NCBI GenBank assembly: GCA_947451935.1
Contig: CANGBH010000013.1
Location: 1-51,165 of the forward strand
Direction: 5' to 3'
Length of the DNA stretch: 51,165 nt
DNA from: Chitinophagaceae bacterium
GTDB taxonomy: Bacteria; Bacteroidota; Bacteroidia; Chitinophagales; Chitinophagaceae
The translations under genes and the position numbers were made by a program. Each line of letters begins with the position of its first letter. The stretch's first letter is position 1. Below the pieces are notes generated by a model that was not told the DNA's origin, did no database searches, and saw only the letters and a list, made by a program, of their open reading frames with translations. Shown here piece by piece: positions 28,366 to 37,857 of this stretch.

Positions 28366-29736
28366 TTAATTGAGTTTATAAACAATATCTACCTTTGGAT
28401 TTGCCCTCTTTCCAGCCTCAATTCCCAAAGAGTCCACCCTAGATTCCCAGACATACAGTTTTTTGAGCTTGGGCAATGTAACCAATTGATTTATAGCACT
28501 ATCTGAGACTAAAGTCCCATACAAATTCAAATATTCAACCTTAGGTAACCTAATTAACTCATTAAAACCTCGATCAGAAATCTTATTTCGGTTCAAATTC
28601 AGCTTGTAAAGATTTGATAAGCCACCAATTAACTTGAGGTCTTCGTCAGTGACTCCACAATTTATAAGCTGAAGCCAAACCAATTGGTCCTTTATGGGCT
28701 CAAGTAGGCTCAAATTAATCTTCTCATTGCTTGGCCCACTATATTTTACCTCTAAAAGGTTATTAGACTCACTTATCGCATGTACCTGAAACCCTGCTTT
28801 CAGCAAGTCAGACAATGCTTCCGACGAAGCAGGCTTTGCGGCATAGGAAAGAATAGCATCTCGACCTAACTGAAAGAAATCAGAAAAAATATCTTGGATA
28901 TGCTTATTCGGCTTCATACTTGAAATCATCATATTCCGCTGAGCACCTTGGTCTATCCACCATTCCAAAATGGCAATTTGATTTTCAGTTAATGGCTTCT
29001 TCCCACCTGTTGGCATAAATTCCTTGTGGCTAGGGGGAAGGGTAATGCGTCTAAAAATCTCACTAGTTGCCGTATTACCTGGAATAATGCCTGCCTTGGT
29101 TTTACCCCCTGCCAACATTTCCTCATAAGAGGTAAGCAACAATCCCCCTTTTTTCTTTTCAGCATTATGGCAGCTTACGCATTTAGACTGGACAATAGGT
29201 TGCACAGCATCTTTAAAGATATCTGCTGAATCTAAACTTGAAATGCGAGAAGCATGGTCCAACTTACTAGTAGAATCAGTTTGCACGAATGGAGCATATT
29301 CCATTAAATAATCATTCCCATGTGTTAACGTACCGCCCCAATGACCTGTTAATAAAAGAAATACAGCAATACTTGAAAGCACTATTTTTTGTGTAGTTTT
29401 TCTATAAGAAGCAAGCCATGGTAAGCGATAAAATGCCAGTATAAAACAACAAATGGAAAGAATCGAGAGGGTGATGCCTCCAATTTTATGCAATGACAAA
29501 ATCTCCTCATTGTACCCACCGCCAAGTGATAATATATATCCAGAAAGTGCAGATAAAACGGAACTCAATGCTGCCAAACCCCAAACAATGGGCAATACAG
29601 CATGTAGAGAAGCATTTGGCTTCCACCTCAAATAGAGCTCAAAAATTAGTGCAAAAACTAAAATACCTATTGGCAAGTGCACAAACAATGGATGGAATCG
29701 ACCAAAAAACATATATAAATCAGGGACTTCTTGCAT
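28366..29736 (-). CDS. Membrane-bound cytochrome c (PSCyt1-like) with leucine-rich repeats
   Basis: A 456-residue protein with three parts. Residues 1-135: four hydrophobic segments beginning 'FHPLFVHLPIGILVFALI', like DUF2231 membrane domains. Residues 170-265: a planctomycete-type cytochrome c domain with the heme site 'CVSCH' at 186-190, 'GGLLLTSYEEMLAGGKTKAGI' style core and possible axial Met241 in 'FMPTGG'. Residues about 350-440: leucine-rich repeats ('LYKLNLNRNKISDRGFNEL', 'VEYLNLYGTLVSDSAINQL'). It is probably inner-membrane anchored with heme and repeats in the periplasm. It is the last gene of the operon with the beta-propeller, DUF1501 and PSD1 proteins; a role in electron transfer linked to oxidation of a substrate is inference. 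Confidence 0.88.
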   Translation of the reverse strand: MQEVPDLYMFFGRFHPLFVHLPIGILVFALIFELYLRWKPNASLHAVLPIVWGLAALSSVLSALSGYILSLGGGYNEEILSLHKIGGITLSILSICCFILAFYRLPWLASYRKTTQKIVLSSIAVFLLLTGHWGGTLTHGNDYLMEYAPFVQTDSTSKLDHASRISSLDSADIFKDAVQPIVQSKCVSCHNAEKKKGGLLLTSYEEMLAGGKTKAGIIPGNTATSEIFRRITLPPSHKEFMPTGGKKPLTENQIAILEWWIDQGAQRNMMISSMKPNKHIQDIFSDFFQLGRDAILSYAAKPASSEALSDLLKAGFQVHAISESNNLLEVKYSGPSNEKINLSLLEPIKDQLVWLQLINCGVTDEDLKLIGGLSNLYKLNLNRNKISDRGFNELIRLPKVEYLNLYGTLVSDSAINQLVTLPKLKKLYVWESRVDSLGIEAGKRANPKVDIVYKLN

Positions 29737-29769
29737 ACTACTAAATCATAAAATTGATCACCTATAAAA

Positions 29770-30708
29770 TTATTTTAACGGAAGAGCTGACAATTTTTTG
29801 CCATTAGTAGTTAGTATTTGAAACTCATGAATACGATAACCACTATAACTCCATACCATTTTTTTATTAGTATCTACCTCAAATAATTTGATACCCTCAC
29901 TTGCGCCATAACTTGCAATAACGGTATTACCATTGATTAAACGTTGTGCACCACATGGATCACTGAATGGCTTTTCAGAAAAATCATCATTGGATATTTT
30001 CCAAACTACTTTTCCTGTAGCGTCGAATTCAACTACCTTATTGCCATGGGTAAGCGTAACCAACGTATTGTTATTCTTCAGACGAATAGCAGTAAAAGGC
30101 CAGTTCTCGGCAGCACGCCCACCCAACTCAGGAAGATCAGATTTAAACATACTCACCACTTCACCGGTAGGAGTATATTCTTTAATGCTAAATGCCAACA
30201 AATGCGGAACAAGGTAATTACCGTTAGGCAACTTGCGGGCCATCCTAGTTTGCATATGGGTATTGTCAGTCTCAGGAAGCAACGGCACAATCACTTTTTT
30301 ATTCCCCTTTTGATCTACTTCAATCAGTTTGGGTTCTTTTCCAGATTCTGTAATTAACGTATTGCCATTCTCTAAGCGAACTGCTGTACCCAACTCATTT
30401 TCAGGAGAAGATTTCGCGTAGGAAAAAATCACTTCTTTCTTCCCATCATATTCCTTCACTTCATCACCCCAACAGATTAATATATTACCATTAGGAAGTA
30501 CATACCCATCTCGCGCACCAGGTTTTCCTGAATTCCAAATTTCTTCTCCTTGCTCTCCAATGATGCCCGTAAAATCTGGACCAGCGATGAAAAAAGAATG
30601 GCGAATCGATGGTTTAGGATCAGTAGGTATATCACGTGCAGACAAGCCAAATACTACCATTAATAAAGCGATAGGCAATACATAAATTCTAGATTGTGAA
30701 GAGAGCAT
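29770..30708 (-). CDS. Secreted beta-propeller protein
   Basis: A 312-residue exported protein: signal peptide about 1-24. The rest has repeats of the type 'DGYVLPNGNILICWGDEVKEYD', 'AVRLENGNTLITESG', 'ARKLPNGNYLVPHL', 'AIRLKNNNTLVTLTHGNKVVEFD' and 'RLINGNTVIASYG', i.e. propeller blades with an 'L.NGNTL' signature seen in PQQ-like, NHL-like and arylsulfotransferase-like propellers. No PQQ-binding or sulfotransferase catalytic residues can be assigned. It sits between the DUF1501 gene (22 bases) and the cytochrome gene (33 bases), so it is likely part of the same exported machinery. Confidence 0.75.
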   Translation of the reverse strand: MLSSQSRIYVLPIALLMVVFGLSARDIPTDPKPSIRHSFFIAGPDFTGIIGEQGEEIWNSGKPGARDGYVLPNGNILICWGDEVKEYDGKKEVIFSYAKSSPENELGTAVRLENGNTLITESGKEPKLIEVDQKGNKKVIVPLLPETDNTHMQTRMARKLPNGNYLVPHLLAFSIKEYTPTGEVVSMFKSDLPELGGRAAENWPFTAIRLKNNNTLVTLTHGNKVVEFDATGKVVWKISNDDFSEKPFSDPCGAQRLINGNTVIASYGASEGIKLFEVDTNKKMVWSYSGYRIHEFQILTTNGKKLSALPLK

Positions 30709-30730
30709 AATTGAGTTTTTAAATTAAAAG

Positions 30731-32197
30731 TTACGCAAGAATATCCTTAACAACATTTCCATGTACATCAGTCAATCTAAAATCTCTTCCACCGAAGCGG
30801 AAGGTCAACTGCTTATGATCCACACCTAATAAATGAAGCATGGTAGCATGTAAATCATGTATTGTAACTGGATTATCAACAACACGGTATCCATAATCAT
30901 CTGTCGTTCCAAAAATGGTTCCACCTTTCACACCACCTCCTGCCATCCACATGCTGAATGCAGACGGATTATGATCTCTACCATCATCACCTTGTGCAAA
31001 AGGTGTTCTACCAAATTCCCCTGTCCAAACCACCAATGTCTCATCCAATAAACCCCTTAATTTCAAGTCTTTCAATAAACCAGCAATTGGCTGATCAACC
31101 GCATGAGCATTGCTTTCATGACCCAATTTTAAATTTGCATGTTGGTCCCATCGGTCTGCGCCATTGCCAACTGAAGGACAAGTCAATTCAATAAACCGGA
31201 CACCGCGTTCAACCAAACGGCGCGCCATCAAACATTGTGCTCCATAACTTCTTGTATGAGGATCTTGAGAATCTAATCCATATAATTTTTTAATTGCCTC
31301 TGATTCCTCTTTAAAATCTGTCAACTCAGGAATAGACGATTGCATCTTATATGCCATCTCATAATTTGAAATTGCAGACTCCACTTCATCAGCTGCACCC
31401 AATGAACTCAATAACGTTTTATCGCGACGCTTTAAAAATGCCAACTTTTCCTCTTGAATTCCTGCAATAGAATCAATTGGTTTTATATTGGCAATCGGCT
31501 CTGCACCCGTATGTAATATGGATGATTGAAAAGCGGCAGGAAGAAATCCATTTTTAAAATTATCTAGTCCACCAGGAGGAATCAAGCCTCCATCAAGCAA
31601 TACATATCCAGGAAGGTTATTGTTTTCACTGCCTAATCCATAATTTACCCAAGCACCCATACTTGGTCTTCCTTGTAATCCGCTACCCGTATGTAAAAAA
31701 TAATTCGCATTAGTATGCTCAGGGAAATTTGAAACCATTGAACGAATAAGCGCCATATCATCAACACAGGTAGCAATATGAGGAAACAATTCACTCACAT
31801 CCATACCGCACTCACCATGCTTAGAAAAAGACCAAGGACTTTTTAATATCTTACCTACATTATTAAATTGAGTAGCATCAACTTTAAACTTACTGCTCGG
31901 ATCTGATCCATTTTCTTTTTCCAATCGTGGTTTAGGATCAAAGGAATCCACTTGAGATACACCACCATCCATATATAAGAAAATAATATTCTTTGCCTTG
32001 GGTATGAATCCGGGAGCTATTGAACCACGTGTTAAATGATTAATTAAATCATCTTTACCACGTGTTGCATTTGAACAAGATGGAAGCAAACTTCCAAACA
32101 AACTAACCATAGCTACAGAACCAAATCCACACTTGCATATATCAAGCATTTCTCTTCGAGATACAGGTCGCTGAAATGGATGTTTATGGTGTGTCAT
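30731..32197 (-). CDS. DUF1501 domain protein (alkaline-phosphatase/sulfatase fold)
   Basis: A 488-residue protein. The N terminus 'VSRREMLDICKCGFGSVAM' carries a twin-arginine motif before a hydrophobic stretch, so Tat export is likely. DUF1501 motifs: 'AKNIIFLYMDGGVSQVDSFD', 'PGYVLLDGG', 'YGAQCLMARRLVERGVRFIE', 'LVVWTGEFGRTPFAQGDDG', 'RDHNPSAFSMWMAGGGVKGG' and 'HDLHATMLHLLGVDH'. The domain is a member of the alkaline phosphatase/sulfatase superfamily and is nearly always encoded next to a PSD1 (DUF1549-DUF1553) protein, as here: the ATG is one base after the upstream stop. The enzymatic activity of the family is not established. Confidence 0.95.
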   Translation of the reverse strand: MTHHKHPFQRPVSRREMLDICKCGFGSVAMVSLFGSLLPSCSNATRGKDDLINHLTRGSIAPGFIPKAKNIIFLYMDGGVSQVDSFDPKPRLEKENGSDPSSKFKVDATQFNNVGKILKSPWSFSKHGECGMDVSELFPHIATCVDDMALIRSMVSNFPEHTNANYFLHTGSGLQGRPSMGAWVNYGLGSENNNLPGYVLLDGGLIPPGGLDNFKNGFLPAAFQSSILHTGAEPIANIKPIDSIAGIQEEKLAFLKRRDKTLLSSLGAADEVESAISNYEMAYKMQSSIPELTDFKEESEAIKKLYGLDSQDPHTRSYGAQCLMARRLVERGVRFIELTCPSVGNGADRWDQHANLKLGHESNAHAVDQPIAGLLKDLKLRGLLDETLVVWTGEFGRTPFAQGDDGRDHNPSAFSMWMAGGGVKGGTIFGTTDDYGYRVVDNPVTIHDLHATMLHLLGVDHKQLTFRFGGRDFRLTDVHGNVVKDILA

Positions 32198-32198
32198 A

Positions 32199-35183
32199 TC
32201 AATTTAAATAAATGAACTCTTTCAAATTAAATATAGAATGAATATAATCCTTCCAAACTAACATCTCAAGATTACCCTTAACCCCTTTTGAAACATAGGT
32301 GTTTTTTAATTGCTTCATGTATTGCTGCGCATCAGCAATTTCATCATCGGAAGCATTTCGCGCAAGACTGCGTTGGTATACCCAATTAACTCTATCACTA
32401 AATTGATTCTGCTTTGTTGATAATAAATTTTTTGCCATCACAGTAGCTTCTTGAATGACAAATGGATCATTAAGCAAAATCAATGACTGTGCAGGAACGT
32501 TTGTTACAGTCCTCCTTCCATATGCTGTAGCAGGATTTGGTCGATCGAATGTAGACATCACTGGATCCAAAAAATTTCTTCTTACCTCGATATAAATACT
32601 TCTTCTTTTATCCCCATCAATTGGACCAGAAGTGTCAGGCTTTCCTCGACCATTCATAAATGATGTAATATGAACGGGCACTGGTTTCCCATACATGGTT
32701 TGTTTTAACTCACCTGATGCAGCCAACATAGCATCACGAATAGCTTCTGCCTCGAGACGACGCACAGGATAATGTGCAAGAAAAATATTGGAAGGATCTG
32801 TTTCTTTAGCGTTATCCTGTGCAACAGCTGATCGCTTGAATGCATCTGAAAGCATAATATCACGGATCATTTTTTTAATAGAGTAGTGGTCATGTTGAAA
32901 TTTAATCGCTAAATAATCCAGCAATTCAGGATGAGAAGGCAATTTCCCTTGCATACCAAAATTATCAACCGTCTCTACTATCCCTCTTCCAAATAAATGA
33001 TGCCAAATACGATTAACCATAACCCTTGACGTAAGGGTATTGCTTGGATCAGTAATAGCATTAGCCAATTGTAAGCGCCCACTTCCTTTCACATTAAAGT
33101 CAGGTGTAGAAACCTTAACGGCATGTATAAAGGCCCTATTTACGGCGGTTGGAGATAACTGCATATGACTTCCACGGATGAAAACAGGACTATTTTTCCC
33201 AAAACCATCAACAACGCCATTGAAAAATTCTATTGAATCTGTAAATGATTGCTGCAAGTGTTTACGAACCTCAAGCTGACTACTTAAAGTAGAAAATTGT
33301 CGTTCTAATTTGTTGGATTGAATAAGTGTATTGACGAAGCGGACATCAGAAATTTTGCCATTATTAGCAGCCAACGCTTGCAACGATTCATATAAGTTAT
33401 TATTCTGTTGAGGTATTTTTTTCGAAAAGGTCGATTCTATGTTATACGTTATTGCATACTGCGCTTCAACATAACTGCCCTTCTTCATTTTAAAAACATG
33501 GTTCTCAAAAACCCCTGGTAAAATTTCTACATACGCTTTATGTCCTTTCCACATGGTAACATCAAACACATATTTTTTAAAAATGTCTGAATCAACATGC
33601 TGATCCATATTTCCATATATAGGATAAGAGATTAATTGGAAATTATCAATAACAATTCTAATGGAAGAATTCTTCCCAGCAGCCATTACGCCAATAAAAT
33701 TTTTATCGATTTTAAAATCTGTAGAACGAAGTGCACCATAAATTCCTGTAGCTATCTTTCTACTCGATGCTTTCCCTTCTTGTAAAGCCATCAGTTTTCC
33801 TTGTTCACTAAACACCGGATCTCCAAGAGTTGTAGCATTACCAAACGCCATCCCATCTGATTTCCATCCACTCAAGTCTGCATTGGTAAAATCCCCCAAC
33901 ACAATAACATTAGTATCTATTTTAGTTGGTGCAGGTGCAACTTCCTTAGAATTCGAAGATGCTACATCACGTTGTTTAAACCAAGTTGTAATAACATGTT
34001 TACGAATAGAATCATTCAACAAGTTTAATTGCATGGCTTTCGGAATCGTTGCATTATTAGTTGCTGGGATAGGAGAGAAGCGTGTACCCTCCATGATTCC
34101 ATAGAAAGAATAATAATCCTTTGCACTGATTGGGTCAAATTTATGATCATGACATCGAGCACATGAAACGGTTAAGGCTTGAAATGTTTTTGCCGTTACA
34201 TCAATCATGTTATCTATTCGGTCTGCTTCGTCTTTACGAATATCTACGGGACTATGCGTTCCCTCTGCCATGGTATAAAAGACAGTTCCAAGGGCAGACT
34301 CATTTATTTTCGATTTTGAGTTAACCCTAGGTTTATCTAATAAATCACCAGCCAATTGCTCTCTTACTAATTGATCATAAGGCACATCATCATTGAATGC
34401 ACGAATTAAATAATCGCGGTATCGCCAAGCACCAGAAATAGTATAATCAAACTCATGCCCCTTGGTTTCGGCATAGCGAACTAAGTCCATCCAATGACGA
34501 GCCCATCGTTCACCATATTGAGGAGATTGTAAATATTGGTCAACTAACTTGGTATACGCCTCTTTCGAATCATCTGCGATATATTTTTGGATAGCCTCTG
34601 GAGTTGGAGGTAGACCTGTCAACAAATACGAAACTCGTCTAATCAGTGCATTCTTATCGGCTTGCTCCTGAGGTTCTAAATTATTTTCCTTTAACTTTTT
34701 TTCGATGAAATAATCAATCGGATTCCCTGAATACTTTTTTGCCTCTTCAGTTTCATGCGGTGCAATAAACGCCCAGTAAGGCTTCCATTCAGCACCTTGG
34801 TCAATCCATTTTTTTAACAATGCAATTTCTCGTTCTGTTAACTTCAATTTAGATTCAGGAGTAGGCATCATAACCTCGGGATCCTTATGATTGATACGAT
34901 ATAAAAGCAAACTCTTTTCTGAATGTATAGGATCAATGGCCTTTTCTCCATTTTTGGTTAACGCTGTTGCTCCTTCATAGGTGTCGAGGCGAAGGTTGCC
35001 TTTTCGGCTACTCGCATCTGGCCCATGACACAAATAACATTTTTGAACCAAAATTGGCCGAATATCATAATTGAAATCTACCTTATCTGCAAGGGCAGGT
35101 GAATAGGATTGTTTACATCCAACAAAAGCATATACAAAAAACAATACAGCTCCAATCGTCAAAAAAATATGCTTATTTTTCAT
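32199..35183 (-). CDS. PSCyt1-DUF1549-DUF1553 (PSD1) lipoprotein with two CxxCH motifs
   Basis: About 994 residues from the preferred ATG at 35181-35183, which gives a clean lysine-rich lipoprotein signal ('MKNKHIFLTIG...FVGC'); an upstream ATG at 35198 would add five residues. Numbering from the longer form: lipid Cys28; cytochrome c-like domain 40-140 with 'CYLCH' (54-58); DUF1549 domain about 155-365 with 'RWARHWMDLVRYAETKGHE' and a second 'CARCH' (346-350) in 'CARCHDHKFDPIS'; an insert of about 290 residues; DUF1553 about 690-960 ('SRVMVNRIWHHLFGRGIVET', 'RNFLDPVMSTFDRPNPA'). This family is abundant in Planctomycetota and occurs in some Bacteroidota. The role is unproven; association with polysaccharide breakdown is inferred from context. 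Confidence 0.93.
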   Translation of the reverse strand: MKNKHIFLTIGAVLFFVYAFVGCKQSYSPALADKVDFNYDIRPILVQKCYLCHGPDASSRKGNLRLDTYEGATALTKNGEKAIDPIHSEKSLLLYRINHKDPEVMMPTPESKLKLTEREIALLKKWIDQGAEWKPYWAFIAPHETEEAKKYSGNPIDYFIEKKLKENNLEPQEQADKNALIRRVSYLLTGLPPTPEAIQKYIADDSKEAYTKLVDQYLQSPQYGERWARHWMDLVRYAETKGHEFDYTISGAWRYRDYLIRAFNDDVPYDQLVREQLAGDLLDKPRVNSKSKINESALGTVFYTMAEGTHSPVDIRKDEADRIDNMIDVTAKTFQALTVSCARCHDHKFDPISAKDYYSFYGIMEGTRFSPIPATNNATIPKAMQLNLLNDSIRKHVITTWFKQRDVASSNSKEVAPAPTKIDTNVIVLGDFTNADLSGWKSDGMAFGNATTLGDPVFSEQGKLMALQEGKASSRKIATGIYGALRSTDFKIDKNFIGVMAAGKNSSIRIVIDNFQLISYPIYGNMDQHVDSDIFKKYVFDVTMWKGHKAYVEILPGVFENHVFKMKKGSYVEAQYAITYNIESTFSKKIPQQNNNLYESLQALAANNGKISDVRFVNTLIQSNKLERQFSTLSSQLEVRKHLQQSFTDSIEFFNGVVDGFGKNSPVFIRGSHMQLSPTAVNRAFIHAVKVSTPDFNVKGSGRLQLANAITDPSNTLTSRVMVNRIWHHLFGRGIVETVDNFGMQGKLPSHPELLDYLAIKFQHDHYSIKKMIRDIMLSDAFKRSAVAQDNAKETDPSNIFLAHYPVRRLEAEAIRDAMLAASGELKQTMYGKPVPVHITSFMNGRGKPDTSGPIDGDKRRSIYIEVRRNFLDPVMSTFDRPNPATAYGRRTVTNVPAQSLILLNDPFVIQEATVMAKNLLSTKQNQFSDRVNWVYQRSLARNASDDEIADAQQYMKQLKNTYVSKGVKGNLEMLVWKDYIHSIFNLKEFIYLN

Positions 35184-35316
35184 GCAAGTAACAGACATAA
35201 TTGACCTAATAATTCATTTAAATTAGTGAAATTTTTACTCATATATACCCGAACTTGAAAAGTAAAACAGACTAAATTTACCTACAACAGCATTTCTAAA
35301 ATTTCAAATTCATCTC

Positions 35317-36324
35317 ATGGTTAAAATTGGTATTCTCGGATTAGGTAGAATAGGGAAAATTCACCTCGAAAATCTTTGTACACGAATTCAAGGTGTTGAA
35401 GTAATTGCAGCCATGAATCCATCTGAAGAAGGAAGAAAATTTGCTGAAAAATTCAATGTGCCATTGATTACGTCAAATGCAGACGAAGTGATTAACCATC
35501 CTGCTATTGATGCTATACTCATTTGCACTTCTACTAACGTTCATGCAGATTATGTCATTCAATGTGCCAAAGCAGGTAAAGCAATTTTCTGCGAAAAACC
35601 ACTAGACCTTTCTTTACAGAAAGTACGGGATACATTAGCCATTGTAAAACAAGCAGGCGTGCCCTTAATGCTTGCCTTCAATCAACGCATGGACCCTAAC
35701 TTCCAAGAACTTAAACAAACTATTGTTGAAGGAAAACTTGGGCAACTTCGCTCCATACACTTTATCAGTAGAGACCCCGCACCTCCTCCAATACCATATA
35801 TCAAAGCTTCAGGCGGATTGTTCATGGACATGACCATACACAATTTTGATATGGCAGGCTATTTAGTAGATGATGAAGTGGAAGAAGTATTCGCAAGAGG
35901 ATTTAATTTAATAGACCCAGAAATTGGAAAAGCAGGAGATATTGATACAGGTTATGTTATGATAACGTTCAAAAATAATGTAACCGTAATTATAGAAAGC
36001 AGTCGTAATGCTTGTTATGGTTATGACCAACGAATTGAGGTATTTGGTTCTGAAGGAATGATGAAAGCAGAGAATCCGCTCAAAACAACGAATCAATTCA
36101 TAGGCAAGCAAGGAGTACAATTATCACGCAACCTCGACTTTTTCATTGATAGGTATGAAGAATCATATCTTTTGGAAATGACAACATTCATTGAGGCGTT
36201 ACAGCAAAATAAACCAATGCCCATCACAGGTGAAGATGGACTAAAATCAATGCTTCTAGCCTTAGCAGCAAAAAAATCAATGCTTGAAAATAGAATTGTT
36301 AAACTAAGTGAAGTGGATGTGTAA
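35317..36324 (+). CDS. iolG: Gfo/Idh/MocA oxidoreductase, inositol 2-dehydrogenase-like
   Basis: A 335-residue cytosolic NAD(P)-dependent dehydrogenase. N-terminal Rossmann motif 'IGILGLGRIGKIHLENL', the 'EKPLDL' motif with Lys94, and the catalytic pair Asp171 and His175 in 'GGLFMDMTIHNFDMA' match inositol dehydrogenase IolG, where a Lys-Asp-His triad oxidises myo-inositol to scyllo-inosose. Length is typical. It is alone on the plus strand, divergent from the PSD1 operon, with no other iol genes near, so the true substrate could be another sugar or polyol. Confidence in the fold is high and in the substrate moderate. Confidence 0.85.
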   Translation: MVKIGILGLGRIGKIHLENLCTRIQGVEVIAAMNPSEEGRKFAEKFNVPLITSNADEVINHPAIDAILICTSTNVHADYVIQCAKAGKAIFCEKPLDLSLQKVRDTLAIVKQAGVPLMLAFNQRMDPNFQELKQTIVEGKLGQLRSIHFISRDPAPPPIPYIKASGGLFMDMTIHNFDMAGYLVDDEVEEVFARGFNLIDPEIGKAGDIDTGYVMITFKNNVTVIIESSRNACYGYDQRIEVFGSEGMMKAENPLKTTNQFIGKQGVQLSRNLDFFIDRYEESYLLEMTTFIEALQQNKPMPITGEDGLKSMLLALAAKKSMLENRIVKLSEVDV

Positions 36325-36349
36325 ATTCACTTACACAAACTGATAGATT

Positions 36350-37783
36350 TTACTTTTTAAATCCTGTACTTGAAAATCCAAGTTCTGTTAATCCTTTTTG
36401 TATATCAGGAATTTGCATAAAAAGTTGCCATAACAGACCTGTTCGATAATTTTCAAGCATCACTACAATAGGCCCTTGATCGATGGCTATGTGACTTTTT
36501 GCATACCAATTGTGATGAATACTAAAGCCATCAACAAAACCATATGGACTCCAAATTTTATTTCCAAGCTGATCATAGAAATACCGTAATGCTTCCATAC
36601 TTTCTTTTGGAGTATAGGGCATAGATGAAATGGCAGCCGTAGGTTGAATTACACCAAAATCATTTTCCGGACTATGCGCAACATAGCCTTTGTAACTATC
36701 TCCTGCTGTTAATCCCCAGCATGTTGAACTATATCCTTTATACTTCTTTGGATTTTCAATACAATATGCCCTATTGATTAATGTATGATTTCTGCCTTGC
36801 TCGAAATAATCATTGCCATATGAATCAGTTAATCCATTTGGATTGATTCCTTGAAAAGTATATTGCTCAAAAAATAATGGTCCCCCTTTATCTTTATCAT
36901 AATTGCCTAATGGTAGCTTATACCCATAATAAGATTTACCATTTGCAAAACCTACACTTCCCGACCAGGTACTATCATATACTGCACGAGAAATAGGATG
37001 GTATGGAGAAGAAGCAGCCATGATATAGGTTATCAAACACTCATTCCATCCCCAAATAGGAAAATTCATATCGAAGCCATTATTAGGACTCCAATGCCAA
37101 AATAATTTAGTTTGATTGTTCGTGTGCCAATTCCAATTGGCCGTATTCCACATTTGTGTGATTCGCTTTCGCAAGTATACTTCCCTAGGATCTTCATGAT
37201 TGAAATATTCTCTTGCACATAAAAAACCCATCAATAAATAAGAAGTTTCTACCAAATCCGCCCCATCATCTAATCGATCAAACTTAATGGTCTTACCAGT
37301 TTTACCATTCATGAAATGCGGATAAATACCATGATAACAATCTGCATTAATTAAAAAATCTGCAATCTTCATTAATCTACGAACAGCAGTATCCCTTCCT
37401 ATCCAACCACGTTGAACGGCAACAATTGTACTCATGATTCCAAATCCTGTTCCACCAACAGCACATGCATCAGGACCAAATTCAGTTCTACTAAAATTTG
37501 GCTCCCCCCAAGCCTCATTTATATAATCCCAATAATGTTCAGCCAATACTGTATTACTTCTCTCCAAAGCCATCCCACTTATTGGATGTGCTCCATGCCA
37601 AAAAAATCGAAAGGTTTGACGCTGTACCACCTCAAGCAACTGATCATCTGTTAGCCCTTTTACTACTCCTATAGGAGCAATAGAATCAGGGTATGTATGT
37701 GCTTTTAATCGTGGCTTAATCTGAGAAGTGCCTATCGAAAAAATAAAAAGAGTTAAAAAAAATAATAAAAATATTTTGCGCAT
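36350..37783 (-). CDS. Glycoamylase-like protein, possible GH144 beta-1,2-glucanase
   Basis: A 477-residue exported hydrolase with a signal peptide (about 1-21, ending 'SIGTSQ'). The sequence has an alpha/alpha-barrel pattern and motifs of the glycoamylase-like family: 'QRQTFRFFWHGAHPISGMAL', 'GGTGFGIMSTIVAVQRGWI', 'FDRLDDGADLVETSYLLMGF', 'WGWNECLITYIMAASSP' and 'YRTGLLWQLFM'. Related enzymes from Chitinophaga and Bacteroidales belong to GH144 and act on beta-1,2-glucan. I infer a similar role, but family placement needs a search. It is the last gene of the cluster behind the second Sus locus, 74 bases after the barrel protein gene. Confidence 0.8.
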   Translation of the reverse strand: MRKIFLLFFLTLFIFSIGTSQIKPRLKAHTYPDSIAPIGVVKGLTDDQLLEVVQRQTFRFFWHGAHPISGMALERSNTVLAEHYWDYINEAWGEPNFSRTEFGPDACAVGGTGFGIMSTIVAVQRGWIGRDTAVRRLMKIADFLINADCYHGIYPHFMNGKTGKTIKFDRLDDGADLVETSYLLMGFLCAREYFNHEDPREVYLRKRITQMWNTANWNWHTNNQTKLFWHWSPNNGFDMNFPIWGWNECLITYIMAASSPYHPISRAVYDSTWSGSVGFANGKSYYGYKLPLGNYDKDKGGPLFFEQYTFQGINPNGLTDSYGNDYFEQGRNHTLINRAYCIENPKKYKGYSSTCWGLTAGDSYKGYVAHSPENDFGVIQPTAAISSMPYTPKESMEALRYFYDQLGNKIWSPYGFVDGFSIHHNWYAKSHIAIDQGPIVVMLENYRTGLLWQLFMQIPDIQKGLTELGFSSTGFKK

Positions 37784-37857
37784 GATATAAGTTTTATTAT
37801 GGTATGCTAGTAGAAGAATATATCGTTTTTAGCAAATTATATCAACCTGAATCTCTA

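Noticed and set aside
35268-35288. CTAAATTTACCTAC stretch upstream of iolG, similar to the operator
   Set aside because: The arms are in the wrong order and do not form the palindrome.
36318-36337. Hairpin TGTGTAA/TTACACA spanning the iolG stop codon
   Set aside because: The stem is short and AT-rich and no T run follows on either strand, so it is too weak to call a terminator.
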